Part shown: positions 1 through 7,322 of the stretch, piece by piece
How the letters are laid out: each line of letters starts with the position of its first letter
Numbering within the stretch: the first letter of the stretch is position 1
Assembly: GCA_964483985.1 (NCBI GenBank)
Contig: CAZADS010000073.1
Coordinates: 1-11,476, forward strand
DNA from: CAZADS01 sp964483985
GTDB taxonomy: Bacteria; Pseudomonadota; Alphaproteobacteria; Thalassobaculales; Thalassobaculaceae
Direction: 5' to 3'
DNA: 11,476 nt
Program-made: the position numbers and the translations under genes
The notes under the pieces: model-generated
Seen by the model: the letters and a program-made list of their open reading frames with translations, nothing else
Database searches by the model: none
Told to the model about the DNA's origin: nothing

Positions 1-44
1 ACGTAGATTGTTCCCTAGGAATCCGTGTAATATGAAACTTGAAA

Positions 45-82
45 AAGCCTTCGGTTAGAAACTTGAGCCGAAAGCGAGGCTT
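45..82 (+). promoter_or_regulatory. Leader hairpin overlapping the aminotransferase ribosome-binding region
   Basis: AAGCCT (45-50) followed by TCGG (51-54) can pair with CCGA (68-71) and AGGCTT (77-82), leaving a 5-base bulge on the right side. An alternative register pairs GCCTTCGG (47-54) with CCGAAAGC (68-75) with one mismatch. Either fold covers or adjoins the purine-rich AGCGAGG just before the aminotransferase start. It could hold back translation, or be the end of an upstream transcript; there is no T-run, so a classical intrinsic terminator is unlikely. This is seen as sequence symmetry only. Confidence 0.3.
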
Positions 83-97
83 GGATTGGAACTACTC

Positions 98-1408
98 ATG
101 GTTGCTTTAATAGCAAATGCTGATCTCGAAACTTCTTACGCTGAGGCAGAAGAGACTTTTAAAATACGGAACCCTAAAAGCGGGTCTATAAATGAATCTG
201 CCGGCCAAGTCATGCCTGGTGGTAATACTAGGACAGTTCTTCATTACGCTCCGTATCCTTTAACTTTTACGCAGGGAAAAGGGGCACATTTATGGGATGC
301 AGATGGCCATAAACTGGTTGACTTTTTAGGCGAATATACAGCAGGGCTTTATGGCCATGACAACTCTATAATTCAATCGGCAATAGAAACAGCAGTTCAT
401 GATGGGATAGTGCTTGGGGGTCCTAACATGATGGAGGCAAAGCTTGCACGGGCGATCGTGGATAGATTCCCAGCGTTGGAATTGGTGCGCTTTACTAATT
501 CGGGAACAGAGGCGAATTTGATGGCAATTGGTGCGGCTCGGGCTTTTACTGGGAGATCAAAAATCATTGGAATGCAAGGTGGCTACCATGGAGGAGTACT
601 CTACTTTGCGTCTCCGTCCCCAATTAATGCACCATATGAAGTTATTTTGATTCCTTATAATGACGCCGATGCCGCTCGTGACGCAATCCGGCGAGAGGCC
701 GATCAGCTGGCCTGCGTGATAGTTGAGCCAATGATGGGATCAAGTGGTTGTATTCCTGGTTCGGTAGAATTCCTCACAACTCTGCGTGAAACTACTCTAG
801 AAACCGGCGCTTTGTTGATATTTGATGAAGTGATGACTTCTAGATTGGCACCTGGCGGACGTCATGGAGCTCTGGGGATCAGACCGGATCTAATCACGCT
901 TGGTAAATATCTCGGCGGTGGGGTGTCTTTTGGTGGTTTTGGGGGCCGAGCTGAAGTGATGGTTGGTTTTGACCCGCGCACCGAAAATGCTTGGCCTCAT
1001 GCCGGGACATTTAATAACAATATAATGACTATGACTGCAGGTCTTGCAGGTTTATCCCAGTTATTTACCCCGGACGCTTGTGTTAGACTTAACAATATGG
1101 GGGATAATTTCAGAGATCGATTGAATAGCGTTATTAACAAACGCGGATTGCCTATTCAGGTGATAGGAATAGGTTCAATGAACACAGTTCATTTTAAGGA
1201 AGGTCCGATTAAAAGACCTATAGTCGACCCGATAGCTAGTCGCAAGCGCGATCTAATGCACTTGGATATGATTAACGCAGGAGTTTATCATGCCCGAAGA
1301 TGTATGATGAATCTTTCGTTACCTATGGTTGATGAAGATTTGGATGTTGCCGCTGGGGCATTTGAGGAATTTCTAGATAGCCGATATAATTTATTGGTCA
1401 ATAATTGA
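98..1408 (+). CDS. Class III PLP-dependent aminotransferase (glutamate-1-semialdehyde aminomutase-like)
   Basis: A cytosolic fold-type I PLP enzyme of 436 residues, close to the usual length of HemL-type aminomutases and related omega-aminotransferases. Visible family marks are the cofactor-phosphate segment TNSGTEAN, the GGYHGG segment, the FDEVMTSR motif with the pyridine-binding Asp (about D243), and LGKYLGGG with the Schiff-base lysine (about K270). Family knowledge says such proteins either move an amino group within a substrate or transfer it to a keto acid; the substrate cannot be read here. The catabolic and transporter neighbours argue mildly against a role in haem synthesis. The start is uncertain: ATG at 98 is preferred, but an in-frame TTG at 86 sits 6 bases after GAGG and would add four residues (MELL). 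The next gene begins 14 bases after the stop, so the two are probably cotranscribed. Confidence 0.9.
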   Translation: MVALIANADLETSYAEAEETFKIRNPKSGSINESAGQVMPGGNTRTVLHYAPYPLTFTQGKGAHLWDADGHKLVDFLGEYTAGLYGHDNSIIQSAIETAVHDGIVLGGPNMMEAKLARAIVDRFPALELVRFTNSGTEANLMAIGAARAFTGRSKIIGMQGGYHGGVLYFASPSPINAPYEVILIPYNDADAARDAIRREADQLACVIVEPMMGSSGCIPGSVEFLTTLRETTLETGALLIFDEVMTSRLAPGGRHGALGIRPDLITLGKYLGGGVSFGGFGGRAEVMVGFDPRTENAWPHAGTFNNNIMTMTAGLAGLSQLFTPDACVRLNNMGDNFRDRLNSVINKRGLPIQVIGIGSMNTVHFKEGPIKRPIVDPIASRKRDLMHLDMINAGVYHARRCMMNLSLPMVDEDLDVAAGAFEEFLDSRYNLLVNN

Positions 1409-1422
1409 TCTAGGTTGTGAAC

Positions 1423-1662
1423 ATGGTTATAAGAAAACTATTGTTTGAAGCGGCTCGGCGTCTGGCACAAAACCCGGAAGTCCGTCAAAAAGTTGGTGAA
1501 GTGGCAGATAACGCGTATCAAAAAGCTGCACCTAAAGTTGAAAATGCTGGACGCCATATTTCAGAAAGTTTTAAAGAGGCGGCTAGTGAAGGCGGAATTG
1601 TGGATGATCCTTTGGATTTTGCGAAACGCTTTAAAAATAAGCTTTTACCACCAGAAGACTAA
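1423..1662 (+). CDS. Small charged helical protein of unknown function
   Basis: A 79-residue protein rich in Ala, Lys, Glu and Arg, with no signal peptide and no membrane segment. It begins with an amphipathic stretch (VIRKLLFEAARRLAQNP) followed by long runs that should form helix or coiled coil, and ends in an acidic tail (PPED). I do not recognise a named family; small proteins of this style, with an RRLAQNPEVR-like opening, seem familiar from alphaproteobacterial genomes, but that is memory and not evidence. ATG 1423 is chosen because AGG (1412-1414) lies 8 bases before it; a GTG two codons upstream (1417) is the alternative. It follows the aminotransferase stop by 14 bases, which suggests an operon and perhaps translational coupling. 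A second overlapping frame over the same bases reads as low-complexity Lys/Leu and is a shadow. Confidence 0.75.
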   Translation: MVIRKLLFEAARRLAQNPEVRQKVGEVADNAYQKAAPKVENAGRHISESFKEAASEGGIVDDPLDFAKRFKNKLLPPED

Positions 1663-1733
1663 CCGTATTTTTTGAAGCTGGCTCTTTTAGTTGACTTGAA
1701 CTGTTTTTAGTTACCGGCTTTGAATATAAAAAA

Positions 1734-1754
1734 CCACTTATAGGATATAGGTGG
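1734..1754 (-). terminator. Strong short hairpin, terminator-like on the minus strand
   Basis: Arms 1734-1742 (CCACTTATA) and 1746-1754 (TATAGGTGG) pair over 9 positions with one G-T wobble around a GGA loop. Six A residues (1728-1733) precede it, so read on the minus strand the stem is followed directly by six T residues, the form of an intrinsic terminator. Read on the plus strand, where the aminotransferase pair would need one, the stem is followed by CCTAGAAAATTTATTTATTTG, which is AT-rich but not a clean T-tract. No minus-strand gene lies just to the right, so its role is unclear; it may block antisense transcription. Confidence 0.4.
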
Positions 1755-1825
1755 CCTAGAAAATTTATTTATTTGCATTTATTAACAACAAGAAATATTT
1801 AATCTTTTTATTTTTTACAAGCAGA

Positions 1826-1841
1826 AAATTTGTTCAAATTT
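1826..1841. promoter_or_regulatory. Inverted repeat, candidate operator of the MFS gene
   Basis: AAATTTG-TT-CAAATTT is a perfect 7-bp dyad with a 2-base centre. Its right edge is 51 bases before the MFS start codon at 1893. The 230-base spacer (1663-1892) has no coding sequence that I can support, and this dyad is its clearest regulatory-looking element. The spacer is very AT-rich, which raises the chance of coincidental symmetry. Confidence 0.35.
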
Positions 1842-1892
1842 AGAAGCTAGACCACACTTTTTCATTTCCCCCAATACCTTCTGAAAGTCTCT

Positions 1893-3125
1893 ATGATTAA
1901 GTCACCGACTCCGAGTGTAGAGGTTACCTATGGTTGGGTAGTCATAATTAGCTCCTTAGTTTTACATAGCATTAGCTTAGGGGCGCCCAATATCCTTTTT
2001 GTTTCCTTGAAACCCATAGCATTTGATTTGAATAGTCCTCGTTGGGTTCCGTCAGTTGCTTATTCATTCATGATGGTGGGTACTGGCGTAGGAGGAATTT
2101 TGATGGGATTGTGGATGGATAAACGCGGTATCCTACAACCAGTCGCTTTTGGTTCTTTAATGATAGCAATAGGTGCTTTCGTAGCCAGCTTTTCTCAAGA
2201 CCGTTGGGGTTTATGGGTTGCTAACGGGATTCTAATTGGTTTGTTTGGCAAATCGGCTATGATTGTTCCGCTGATTGCTAACGCTACGCGTTGGTTTGAT
2301 AGACGTCGCGGGCTAGCGGTAGCTATAATTACTTCAGCTCAGGGTATTTCTGGTTCTCTTTGGCCTCCAATAATTGAATTTCTCAACACTAGTGTCGGTT
2401 GGCGCACTACCTATTTGTATTTTTCTATATTAGTGCTTTGTACAATGTTGCCATTAGCTTGGCTCATTCGACCAAAACCCCCGGTTTCCATTGATGAGAA
2501 ACCAAATCTAACTGAAGAAGAAGATGGATTGTTGATGGGATTATCACCAAACTTGGTGCAGGGGCTATTGCTTGTTGCTGTTCTAGGCTGTTGTTCCGCG
2601 ATGGCAGTTCCAATTGTCCATTTGGTTAGCCATGCAACCGATCTTGGCCATGCTGCTGATCGAGCGGCAGAACTTTTAACTGTCTTGATGTTCGCTGCTA
2701 TATTTAGCCGTCTTGCATTTGGAATATTAGCGGATCGGATCGGCGCACTTCCTACATTATTAATTGGGTCAGCTAGCCAGGCCCTAATGATGTTTGTATT
2801 TATTTGGGTCGAAAATCTATCCAGTCTTTATATAGCGGCTGTGTTATTTGGGCTGGCTTTTTCGGGAATTATGCCCTGCTACCCGTTAATTTTGCGAATA
2901 TGGTTTCCCGTTAAGCAAATAGGTTGGCGAATTGGAGCTCAGTATATGTTTGCTGCTTTTGGTATGGCTCTGGGTGGTTGGATAGCAGGCTATTTACATG
3001 ATTTAACCGGATCTTATTTCGTATCTTTCATGTCGGGCTTGGCCTTTAACATAATGAATCTAGCAATTGTGGCTGGCTTATTTTTTAGATCAAATCGATT
3101 CGGCATAAAGCAATTACCAGCATAA
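1893..3125 (+). CDS. MFS permease, MCT/OFA-like (probable organic-acid or small-solute transporter)
   Basis: A 410-residue inner-membrane protein with about twelve hydrophobic segments split by a hydrophilic central loop (roughly residues 193-220, rich in Glu and Asp). Visible marks are the opening VTYGWVV, a loop 2-3 motif-A variant GLWMDKRG around D76, and RWFDRRRGLA around D136. The YGWVV opening and the RWFDRRRG segment resemble the oxalate/formate antiporter and monocarboxylate transporter-like branch of the superfamily, so secondary transport of a carboxylate or similar solute is the best guess; substrate and direction are unknown. ATG 1893 has only a weak purine stretch (GAAAG) ahead of it. 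It stands alone in its transcription unit, after a 230-base spacer, and converges on the small minus-strand gene 20 bases beyond its stop. Confidence 0.85.
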   Translation: MIKSPTPSVEVTYGWVVIISSLVLHSISLGAPNILFVSLKPIAFDLNSPRWVPSVAYSFMMVGTGVGGILMGLWMDKRGILQPVAFGSLMIAIGAFVASFSQDRWGLWVANGILIGLFGKSAMIVPLIANATRWFDRRRGLAVAIITSAQGISGSLWPPIIEFLNTSVGWRTTYLYFSILVLCTMLPLAWLIRPKPPVSIDEKPNLTEEEDGLLMGLSPNLVQGLLLVAVLGCCSAMAVPIVHLVSHATDLGHAADRAAELLTVLMFAAIFSRLAFGILADRIGALPTLLIGSASQALMMFVFIWVENLSSLYIAAVLFGLAFSGIMPCYPLILRIWFPVKQIGWRIGAQYMFAAFGMALGGWIAGYLHDLTGSYFVSFMSGLAFNIMNLAIVAGLFFRSNRFGIKQLPA

Positions 3126-3145
3126 AATGTTTTCCGTCTTAAAAT

Positions 3146-3397
3146 TCAAGCTAAGACATTCACCAAAGAGCCTCTTGGGCCACTGGATTTTGAGGTGCTA
3201 TCCGTTTGGTTGGAATTTTGTGGTTTAGAAACGATTGTGTCAGGTATTAGCTCTGCCTGAGCGGGACGCCCCCTTTCTATCTTTTTAGTTTCCCTTGTTT
3301 GTTCTTTGGTATCAGGGCGGTTTTGCTCGGTTGCTTTTCGTGCCTGCGTTACCGAAGTCGTCGATGTTTGAGTTTGGCCAGAAGAGTTGATTATCAT
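3146..3397 (-). CDS. Small hydrophilic, probably disordered protein of unknown function
   Basis: An 83-residue reading frame on the minus strand, dominated by Thr, Ser, Gln, Lys and Glu in the first two thirds, with no membrane segment, no Cys and no signal peptide. The C-terminus PRGSLVNVLA is the only part that looks ordered or conserved; short alphaproteobacterial proteins that end in RGSLVDxxx-like tails seem familiar to me, which is why I favour a real gene over a chance frame, but I cannot name the family. No clear Shine-Dalgarno sequence precedes ATG 3397. It fills what would otherwise be a 528-base gap between the MFS gene and the flavoprotein gene, is convergent with the first and divergent from the second. 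Confidence 0.55.
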   Translation of the reverse strand: MIINSSGQTQTSTTSVTQARKATEQNRPDTKEQTRETKKIERGRPAQAELIPDTIVSKPQNSNQTDSTSKSSGPRGSLVNVLA

Positions 3398-3488
3398 AAT
3401 TAGATGGCAGAAATTATTTTAAAAGGGGATAGTATTGCAGGTTCATTATTGCTTCTATGTAAGGAAGTTATTTAAAACTTGAGATAAA

Positions 3489-3494
3489 TATAAT
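3489..3494 (+). promoter_or_regulatory. Candidate -10 box (TATAAT) for the flavoprotein gene
   Basis: A perfect TATAAT lies in the 256-base spacer (3398-3653) between the divergent small gene and the flavoprotein gene. No good TTGACA-like -35 is found 16-18 bases upstream (the bases there read AGTTAT), so the promoter call rests on one box in AT-rich DNA. If used, transcription would begin near 3500 and the palindrome at 3540-3555 would lie within the leader. Confidence 0.3.
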
Positions 3495-3539
3495 TCTTTT
3501 TTTTATAGGCTGCAAGAAAAACATGGAGTGATCTTTTCC

Positions 3540-3555
3540 AGATTCTCGAGAATCT
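3540..3555. promoter_or_regulatory. Perfect 16-bp palindrome, candidate operator
   Basis: AGATTCTCGAGAATCT is a perfect palindrome with no central spacer, ending 98 bases before the preferred flavoprotein start (3654). A gap-free two-fold symmetric site of this size is typical of what a homodimeric repressor binds, and it sits about 50 bases downstream of the candidate -10 box. No regulator gene is in the window. The core CTCGAG also occurs at 8533-8538, before the minus-strand MFS gene, but there the flanks are not symmetric. Confidence 0.5.
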
Positions 3556-3653
3556 ATCGCAATTGATTTTACTTTATCTTTTTGTTGAATTAGTCAGCAT
3601 TGATCCAAACAATATTGACATGGGATCGAACATTAAATGGGACTATCGAAAAA

Positions 3654-6125
3654 ATGAAAGATTTACCTCGGGAAGCACGTGCTTTGATTATTGGAGGAGG
3701 AGTGATTGGTTGCTCAGTTGCGTATCATCTAGCCAAATTAGGTTGGAAGGACGTAGTGCTGTTGGAGAGGAAACAACTAACTAGCGGGACGACTTGGCAT
3801 GCCGCTGGGTTGATAGGACAACTGCGGGCAACGTTTAATATGACTAAATTAGCCGCTTATTCTGCAGATTTATATAATGACCTTCAAACTGAGACAGGCG
3901 TAATGACCGGTTATAAACGTAATGGGTCCATATCTTTGGCAATTAGTGGGGAAAGGCTAGAGGAGCTTAAACGCGGTGCAGACATGGCAGCTACATTCGG
4001 ACTAGAAGCGAAAGTCTTGAGTAGGACTGAATGTGGAGATCTATATCCCATATTGGAGGCATCAGATGCTGTAGGGGGAGTTTTTCTTCCAACTGATGGG
4101 CAGGCGGATCCTTCTAATATTGCATTGGCTCTCGCTAAAGGAGCAAGAATGAGGGGCGCGCTTATTTTTGAACAGATCAAAGTACTTTCAATTAAGCAGC
4201 ATGCTGGTCATGTTATTGGTGTTTCGACGGATCACGGCGATATTGATACTGAATATGTGGTCAATTGTGGTGGGATGTGGGGTCGTGAAATTGGGGCCAT
4301 GGCTGGGGTGAGTATTCCGTTGCATGCCGCAGAACACTTCTACGTCGTAACAGAGCCTATAAAAGATTTGCCGCTAAATTTACCAGTGCTACGTGTCCCA
4401 GATGAACACACTTATTATAAAGAGGATGCAGGAAAACTTTTAATAGGGGCTTTTGAACCGATCGCCAAGCCGTGGGGAATGGATGGAATTCCCGAAGACT
4501 TTTGTTTTGATCAATTGCCGTATGATTTGGATCATTCCGAATTAATTCTAGACGCAATGGTCAATAGAATTCCCATTTTAAAGAAAACCGGCATTCAGAC
4601 ATTTTTTAACGGGCCTGAAAGTTTCACACCGGATAACCGGTATTTGTTAGGACAGGCTCCAAATTTGAAGAATTTTTATATCGCATGTGGTTTTAATTCA
4701 ATCGGCATTCAATCGGCTGGTGGAGTAGGAAAAGCGCTATCGGAATGGATGGATCAGGGAGAGCCGCCCTTTGACCTGTGGGATGTTGATATTCGTCGTA
4801 TGCAGCCCTTTCAAAGTAATAAAAATTATCTATTTGAAAGGTCAAAAGAGGCTTTAGGTCTTCTTTACGGCGATCATTTTCCATTTCGTCAATTCGAAAC
4901 TAGCCGCGGTCTTCGAAAGAGTCCTGTTCATGATCGTTTGGCTGATTTAGGGGCTTGCTTTGGTGAGACTGCGGGCTGGGAACGGGCGAATTGGTTTGTT
5001 CCTCAAGAACAATTAGTCGTTGGGATGCTACCACAATATAGATATTCTTGGAAAAGACAAAATTGGTTTGAATTTGCAGCTAAAGAACATTTGGCCGTTA
5101 GGGAGGGTGTGGGGCTTTTCGATTTGACGTCGTTTGCTAAATTTCGTGTGGAAGGGAGAGATGCTGAATCTGTCTTACAAAAACTCAGCGCGAACAATAT
5201 CGCTGTATCGCCAGGCCGTATCGTATACGGCCAATGGCTTAACCAGAAAGGAGGTATCGAAGCGGACCTGACTATCACAAGAATCTCAGAAACAGTATTT
5301 TTGATAGTTACCGCTGCAGGTTCAGCTGTTAGAGATTTTACATGGCTACGTAACCATATTCCCGATGGTTCACATTGTACGGTCACCGATTTAACGGCAG
5401 CCGAATCTGTATTCAGTGTAGCCGGTCCAAGGGCAAGAGAATTTCTTCAAAACCTAACCACTACCAATTTATCGAACGATGCTTTTCCTTACTCGACTGC
5501 AAGAGAAATAGAACTTGGTATGGCGTGTGTTAGAGCGCATCGCATTAGTTATGTCGGGGAATTAGGCTGGGAAATTTATGTGTCTTCTGATCAGGCGATG
5601 TATGTGTTTGATCTAATAATTCAAGAAGGCAGTCAATTTGGCCTTCGTTTGTGTGGAATGCACGTTCTCGATTCCTGCCGTATAGAAAAGGCTTTCCGCC
5701 ACTTTGGCCAAGATATAACAGATGAAGACCACGTTTTGGAAGCGGGATTAGGGTTTTTGGTAAAAACAGAAAAGCCAGATGGGCCACTCGGTAGTTTCAT
5801 AGGTCGTGATGCTGTTATATTAAAACAGAAACAAGGCTTGTTTCGGCAGTTAGTGCAATTTCGCCTACAGGATCCTGAACCTTTATTGTTCCAAAATGAG
5901 CCAATTTTCCGAAATGGTACCTTAGTGGGACGCTTAACTTCAGGAAATTATGGCCATTATTTAGGAGCTGCCGTCGGTCTAGGCTATGTTTCATGTGACT
6001 CTGCAGATACTGACACTGACATATTGGAAGCGCAATATGAAATCATGGTTGCTGGGCAACGTATATCTGCTGTGGCAAGTGTTCGGCCAATGTATGATCC
6101 GTCTGGGTCACTAATGAGAAGTTAG
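3654..6125 (+). CDS. FAD-dependent oxidoreductase fused to a GcvT domain (dimethylglycine/sarcosine dehydrogenase-like)
   Basis: An 823-residue protein, matching the usual length of this family. Order of parts: an FAD-binding DAO domain (about 8-365) with Rossmann motif IIGGGVIG (12-19), ribose-binding E38 and TTWHAAGL, in which H49 matches the histidine carrying covalent flavin in mammalian dimethylglycine and sarcosine dehydrogenases; a linking FAO_M-type region (about 366-421); a GcvT aminomethyltransferase-like domain (about 424-710) with GGIEAD near 538 and DSCRIEKAFRHFGQD near 668; and a GcvT C-terminal barrel. The family oxidises N-methyl groups and passes the one-carbon unit to tetrahydrofolate; the exact N-methyl substrate cannot be told. 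ATG 3654 is chosen because MKDLPREARALIIGGG is the family's usual opening; an in-frame TTG at 3600 would add 18 residues that look non-coding. It is not followed by a close partner gene: 169 bases separate it from the next. Confidence 0.92.
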   Translation: MKDLPREARALIIGGGVIGCSVAYHLAKLGWKDVVLLERKQLTSGTTWHAAGLIGQLRATFNMTKLAAYSADLYNDLQTETGVMTGYKRNGSISLAISGERLEELKRGADMAATFGLEAKVLSRTECGDLYPILEASDAVGGVFLPTDGQADPSNIALALAKGARMRGALIFEQIKVLSIKQHAGHVIGVSTDHGDIDTEYVVNCGGMWGREIGAMAGVSIPLHAAEHFYVVTEPIKDLPLNLPVLRVPDEHTYYKEDAGKLLIGAFEPIAKPWGMDGIPEDFCFDQLPYDLDHSELILDAMVNRIPILKKTGIQTFFNGPESFTPDNRYLLGQAPNLKNFYIACGFNSIGIQSAGGVGKALSEWMDQGEPPFDLWDVDIRRMQPFQSNKNYLFERSKEALGLLYGDHFPFRQFETSRGLRKSPVHDRLADLGACFGETAGWERANWFVPQEQLVVGMLPQYRYSWKRQNWFEFAAKEHLAVREGVGLFDLTSFAKFRVEGRDAESVLQKLSANNIAVSPGRIVYGQWLNQKGGIEADLTITRISETVFLIVTAAGSAVRDFTWLRNHIPDGSHCTVTDLTAAESVFSVAGPRAREFLQNLTTTNLSNDAFPYSTAREIELGMACVRAHRISYVGELGWEIYVSSDQAMYVFDLIIQEGSQFGLRLCGMHVLDSCRIEKAFRHFGQDITDEDHVLEAGLGFLVKTEKPDGPLGSFIGRDAVILKQKQGLFRQLVQFRLQDPEPLLFQNEPIFRNGTLVGRLTSGNYGHYLGAAVGLGYVSCDSADTDTDILEAQYEIMVAGQRISAVASVRPMYDPSGSLMRS

Positions 6126-6294
6126 TGTGTAGAGTAGAAATTGGTTTTAACCGATGCTGTGTTAGCCTTAAATTTAGTTGGTGCAGATTTATTATTTTGA
6201 ACCAGCAAGAGAGGTAAATCAGGAAGGTTAACATTTGTAAAATTTATTGGCCCAGAACAAGCGATAGTTTTTAAAAGCACTTAGGAGGTTTTGA

Positions 6295-7263
6295 ATGCAA
6301 GATCAGAAGTCATTGTCATCGGGTTGGCGCGAATATCCACGTTATCCAGATTCAGCGATAGAGGTATTAGATCCGAGGTTTGAAAAATATCGGATTTTCA
6401 GTGCCGCTGTTGAGCAACTATTCACTGGTTGTCGATGGGCAGAGGGGCCAGTTTATTTTGCTGATGGTAGGTATTTACTTTGGTCAGATATTCCCAACCA
6501 ACGTATACTAAAATGGGAGGAAGAAACTGGGACCGTGAGCATATTTCGTAAACCTTCAAATTGGGCAAATGGCAATACAAGAGATAGACAGGGACGCCTT
6601 ATTACCTGCGAGCACGGAAGAAGAATCACGCGAACGGAAATTGACGGGACGATCACTATCTTAGCGGATAACTGGAATGGGACAATGCTAAATTCGCCTA
6701 ATGATGTTGTGGTCAAATCGGACGGTTCAATTTGGTTTACGGATCCAATTTTTGGTATACTAGGAAATTACGAGGGTAAGAAAGCCGAACCAGAATTGGA
6801 TCAACACGTATTCCGGATTGACGGCGATAACGGAGAAATGAGTATAGTTCTGGATGGGGTTCTTGGCCCCAACGGATTATGTTTTAGCCCAGACGAGAAA
6901 ATCCTTTACGTTGTTGAATCCAGAGGAATTCCTAACAGGAAAATTCTTGCTTACGATGTAGGAATGGACGGATTTACGCTAACTAATAGGAGAATACATA
7001 TTGACGCGGGCTCGGGAGGTACTCCGGACGGACTTCGGTGCGATATAGATGGCAACCTTTGGTGTGGTTGGGGTATGGGAAGTGAAAGTTTGGATGGGGT
7101 TAATATTTATGCACCAGACGGCGATAAAATTGGGCGAATTGCTTTACCAGAACGTTGTGCGAATCTCTGCTTTGGCGGTCCGATGCGGAATAGACTATTT
7201 ATGGCGGCAAGCCAATCGCTTTATGCGCTTTATGTGAATACACAAGGCGTTAAAGGAGGTTAA
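6295..7263 (+). CDS. SMP-30/gluconolactonase/LRE-family hydrolase
   Basis: A 322-residue soluble six-bladed beta-propeller of the SMP-30 family, slightly longer than the roughly 300 usual because of an N-terminal extension of about 30 residues. The metal-binding set is complete: E50 in WAEGPV, N136 in NSPNDVV, N193 in GPNGL and D245 in TPDGL, with spacings close to those of characterised SMP-30 proteins. These enzymes hydrolyse sugar lactones or related esters using a divalent metal; the actual lactone here is unknown. No secretion signal is seen. A strong ribosome site AGGAGG (6283-6288) stands 6 bases before the ATG. The preceding 169 bases (6126-6294) contain only weak symmetries. The last codons carry a second strong ribosome site (see 7252-7296), which suggests that this gene once headed or sat within an operon. 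Confidence 0.9.
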   Translation: MQDQKSLSSGWREYPRYPDSAIEVLDPRFEKYRIFSAAVEQLFTGCRWAEGPVYFADGRYLLWSDIPNQRILKWEEETGTVSIFRKPSNWANGNTRDRQGRLITCEHGRRITRTEIDGTITILADNWNGTMLNSPNDVVVKSDGSIWFTDPIFGILGNYEGKKAEPELDQHVFRIDGDNGEMSIVLDGVLGPNGLCFSPDEKILYVVESRGIPNRKILAYDVGMDGFTLTNRRIHIDAGSGGTPDGLRCDIDGNLWCGWGMGSESLDGVNIYAPDGDKIGRIALPERCANLCFGGPMRNRLFMAASQSLYALYVNTQGVKGG

Positions 7264-7296
7264 ATGAGGTTCTTAATCCGGTTATACAAAATCTAA
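7252..7296 (+). other. Orphan ribosome-binding site and 10-codon reading frame after the lactonase gene
   Basis: AAAGGAGG (7252-7259) lies in the last codons of the lactonase gene; its stop TAA is followed at once by ATG (7264), giving GGAGGTTAAATG, the arrangement of a translationally coupled next gene. The frame from that ATG reads MRFLIRLYKI and stops at 7294-7296, and the next real gene runs the other way. This looks like the start signal of a gene that has been lost or cut off by rearrangement; it could instead be a tiny real peptide, or chance, since the AAAGGAGG also encodes Lys-Gly-Gly. Confidence 0.4.
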
Positions 7297-7298
7297 TG

Positions 7299-7317
7299 AG
7301 CCACTCACGTATTGGCT
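7299..7317 (-). terminator. Weak hairpin in the convergent gap, possible terminator
   Basis: AGCCA (7299-7303) pairs with TGGCT (7313-7317) around a 9-base loop. On the minus strand, just past the MFS stop at 7323, it is followed by CATTAGATTTTG, which has a short T-rich stretch. The stem is only five pairs, so this is a weak candidate for the end of the minus-strand MFS transcript. Confidence 0.2.
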
Positions 7318-7322
7318 GTGAT

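Noticed and set aside
2..58. Open frame of 18 codons ending in TAG at 56-58, possible tail of an upstream gene
   Set aside because: Too short to judge; another frame also runs open from the edge to a stop at 33-35, and neither shows a recognisable C-terminus.
3162..3177. Hairpin-like CCAAAGAGCCTCTTGG as a terminator for the permease gene
   Set aside because: It lies in the coding end of the small minus-strand gene, needs a bulge to pair, and is not followed by a T-run.
3600..3653. TTG start for the flavoprotein giving an 18-residue extension
   Set aside because: The extension looks non-coding and the family normally opens with a short MKDLP-like lead before the FAD motif, which fits ATG 3654.
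3563..3784. 73-codon plus-strand frame across the flavoprotein start
   Set aside because: Overlaps the FAD-binding motif in a different frame and its translation has no recognisable features.
5003..5386. 127-codon minus-strand frame inside the flavoprotein gene
   Set aside because: Lies wholly within a strongly conserved coding region on the other strand; its translation has no recognisable features.
6133..6200. Short symmetries (TTGGTTTTAACCGA; GTTGGT...ACCAGC) and TATTAT before the lactonase gene
   Set aside because: Stems of six pairs or fewer with wobbles, and no -35 partner for TATTAT.
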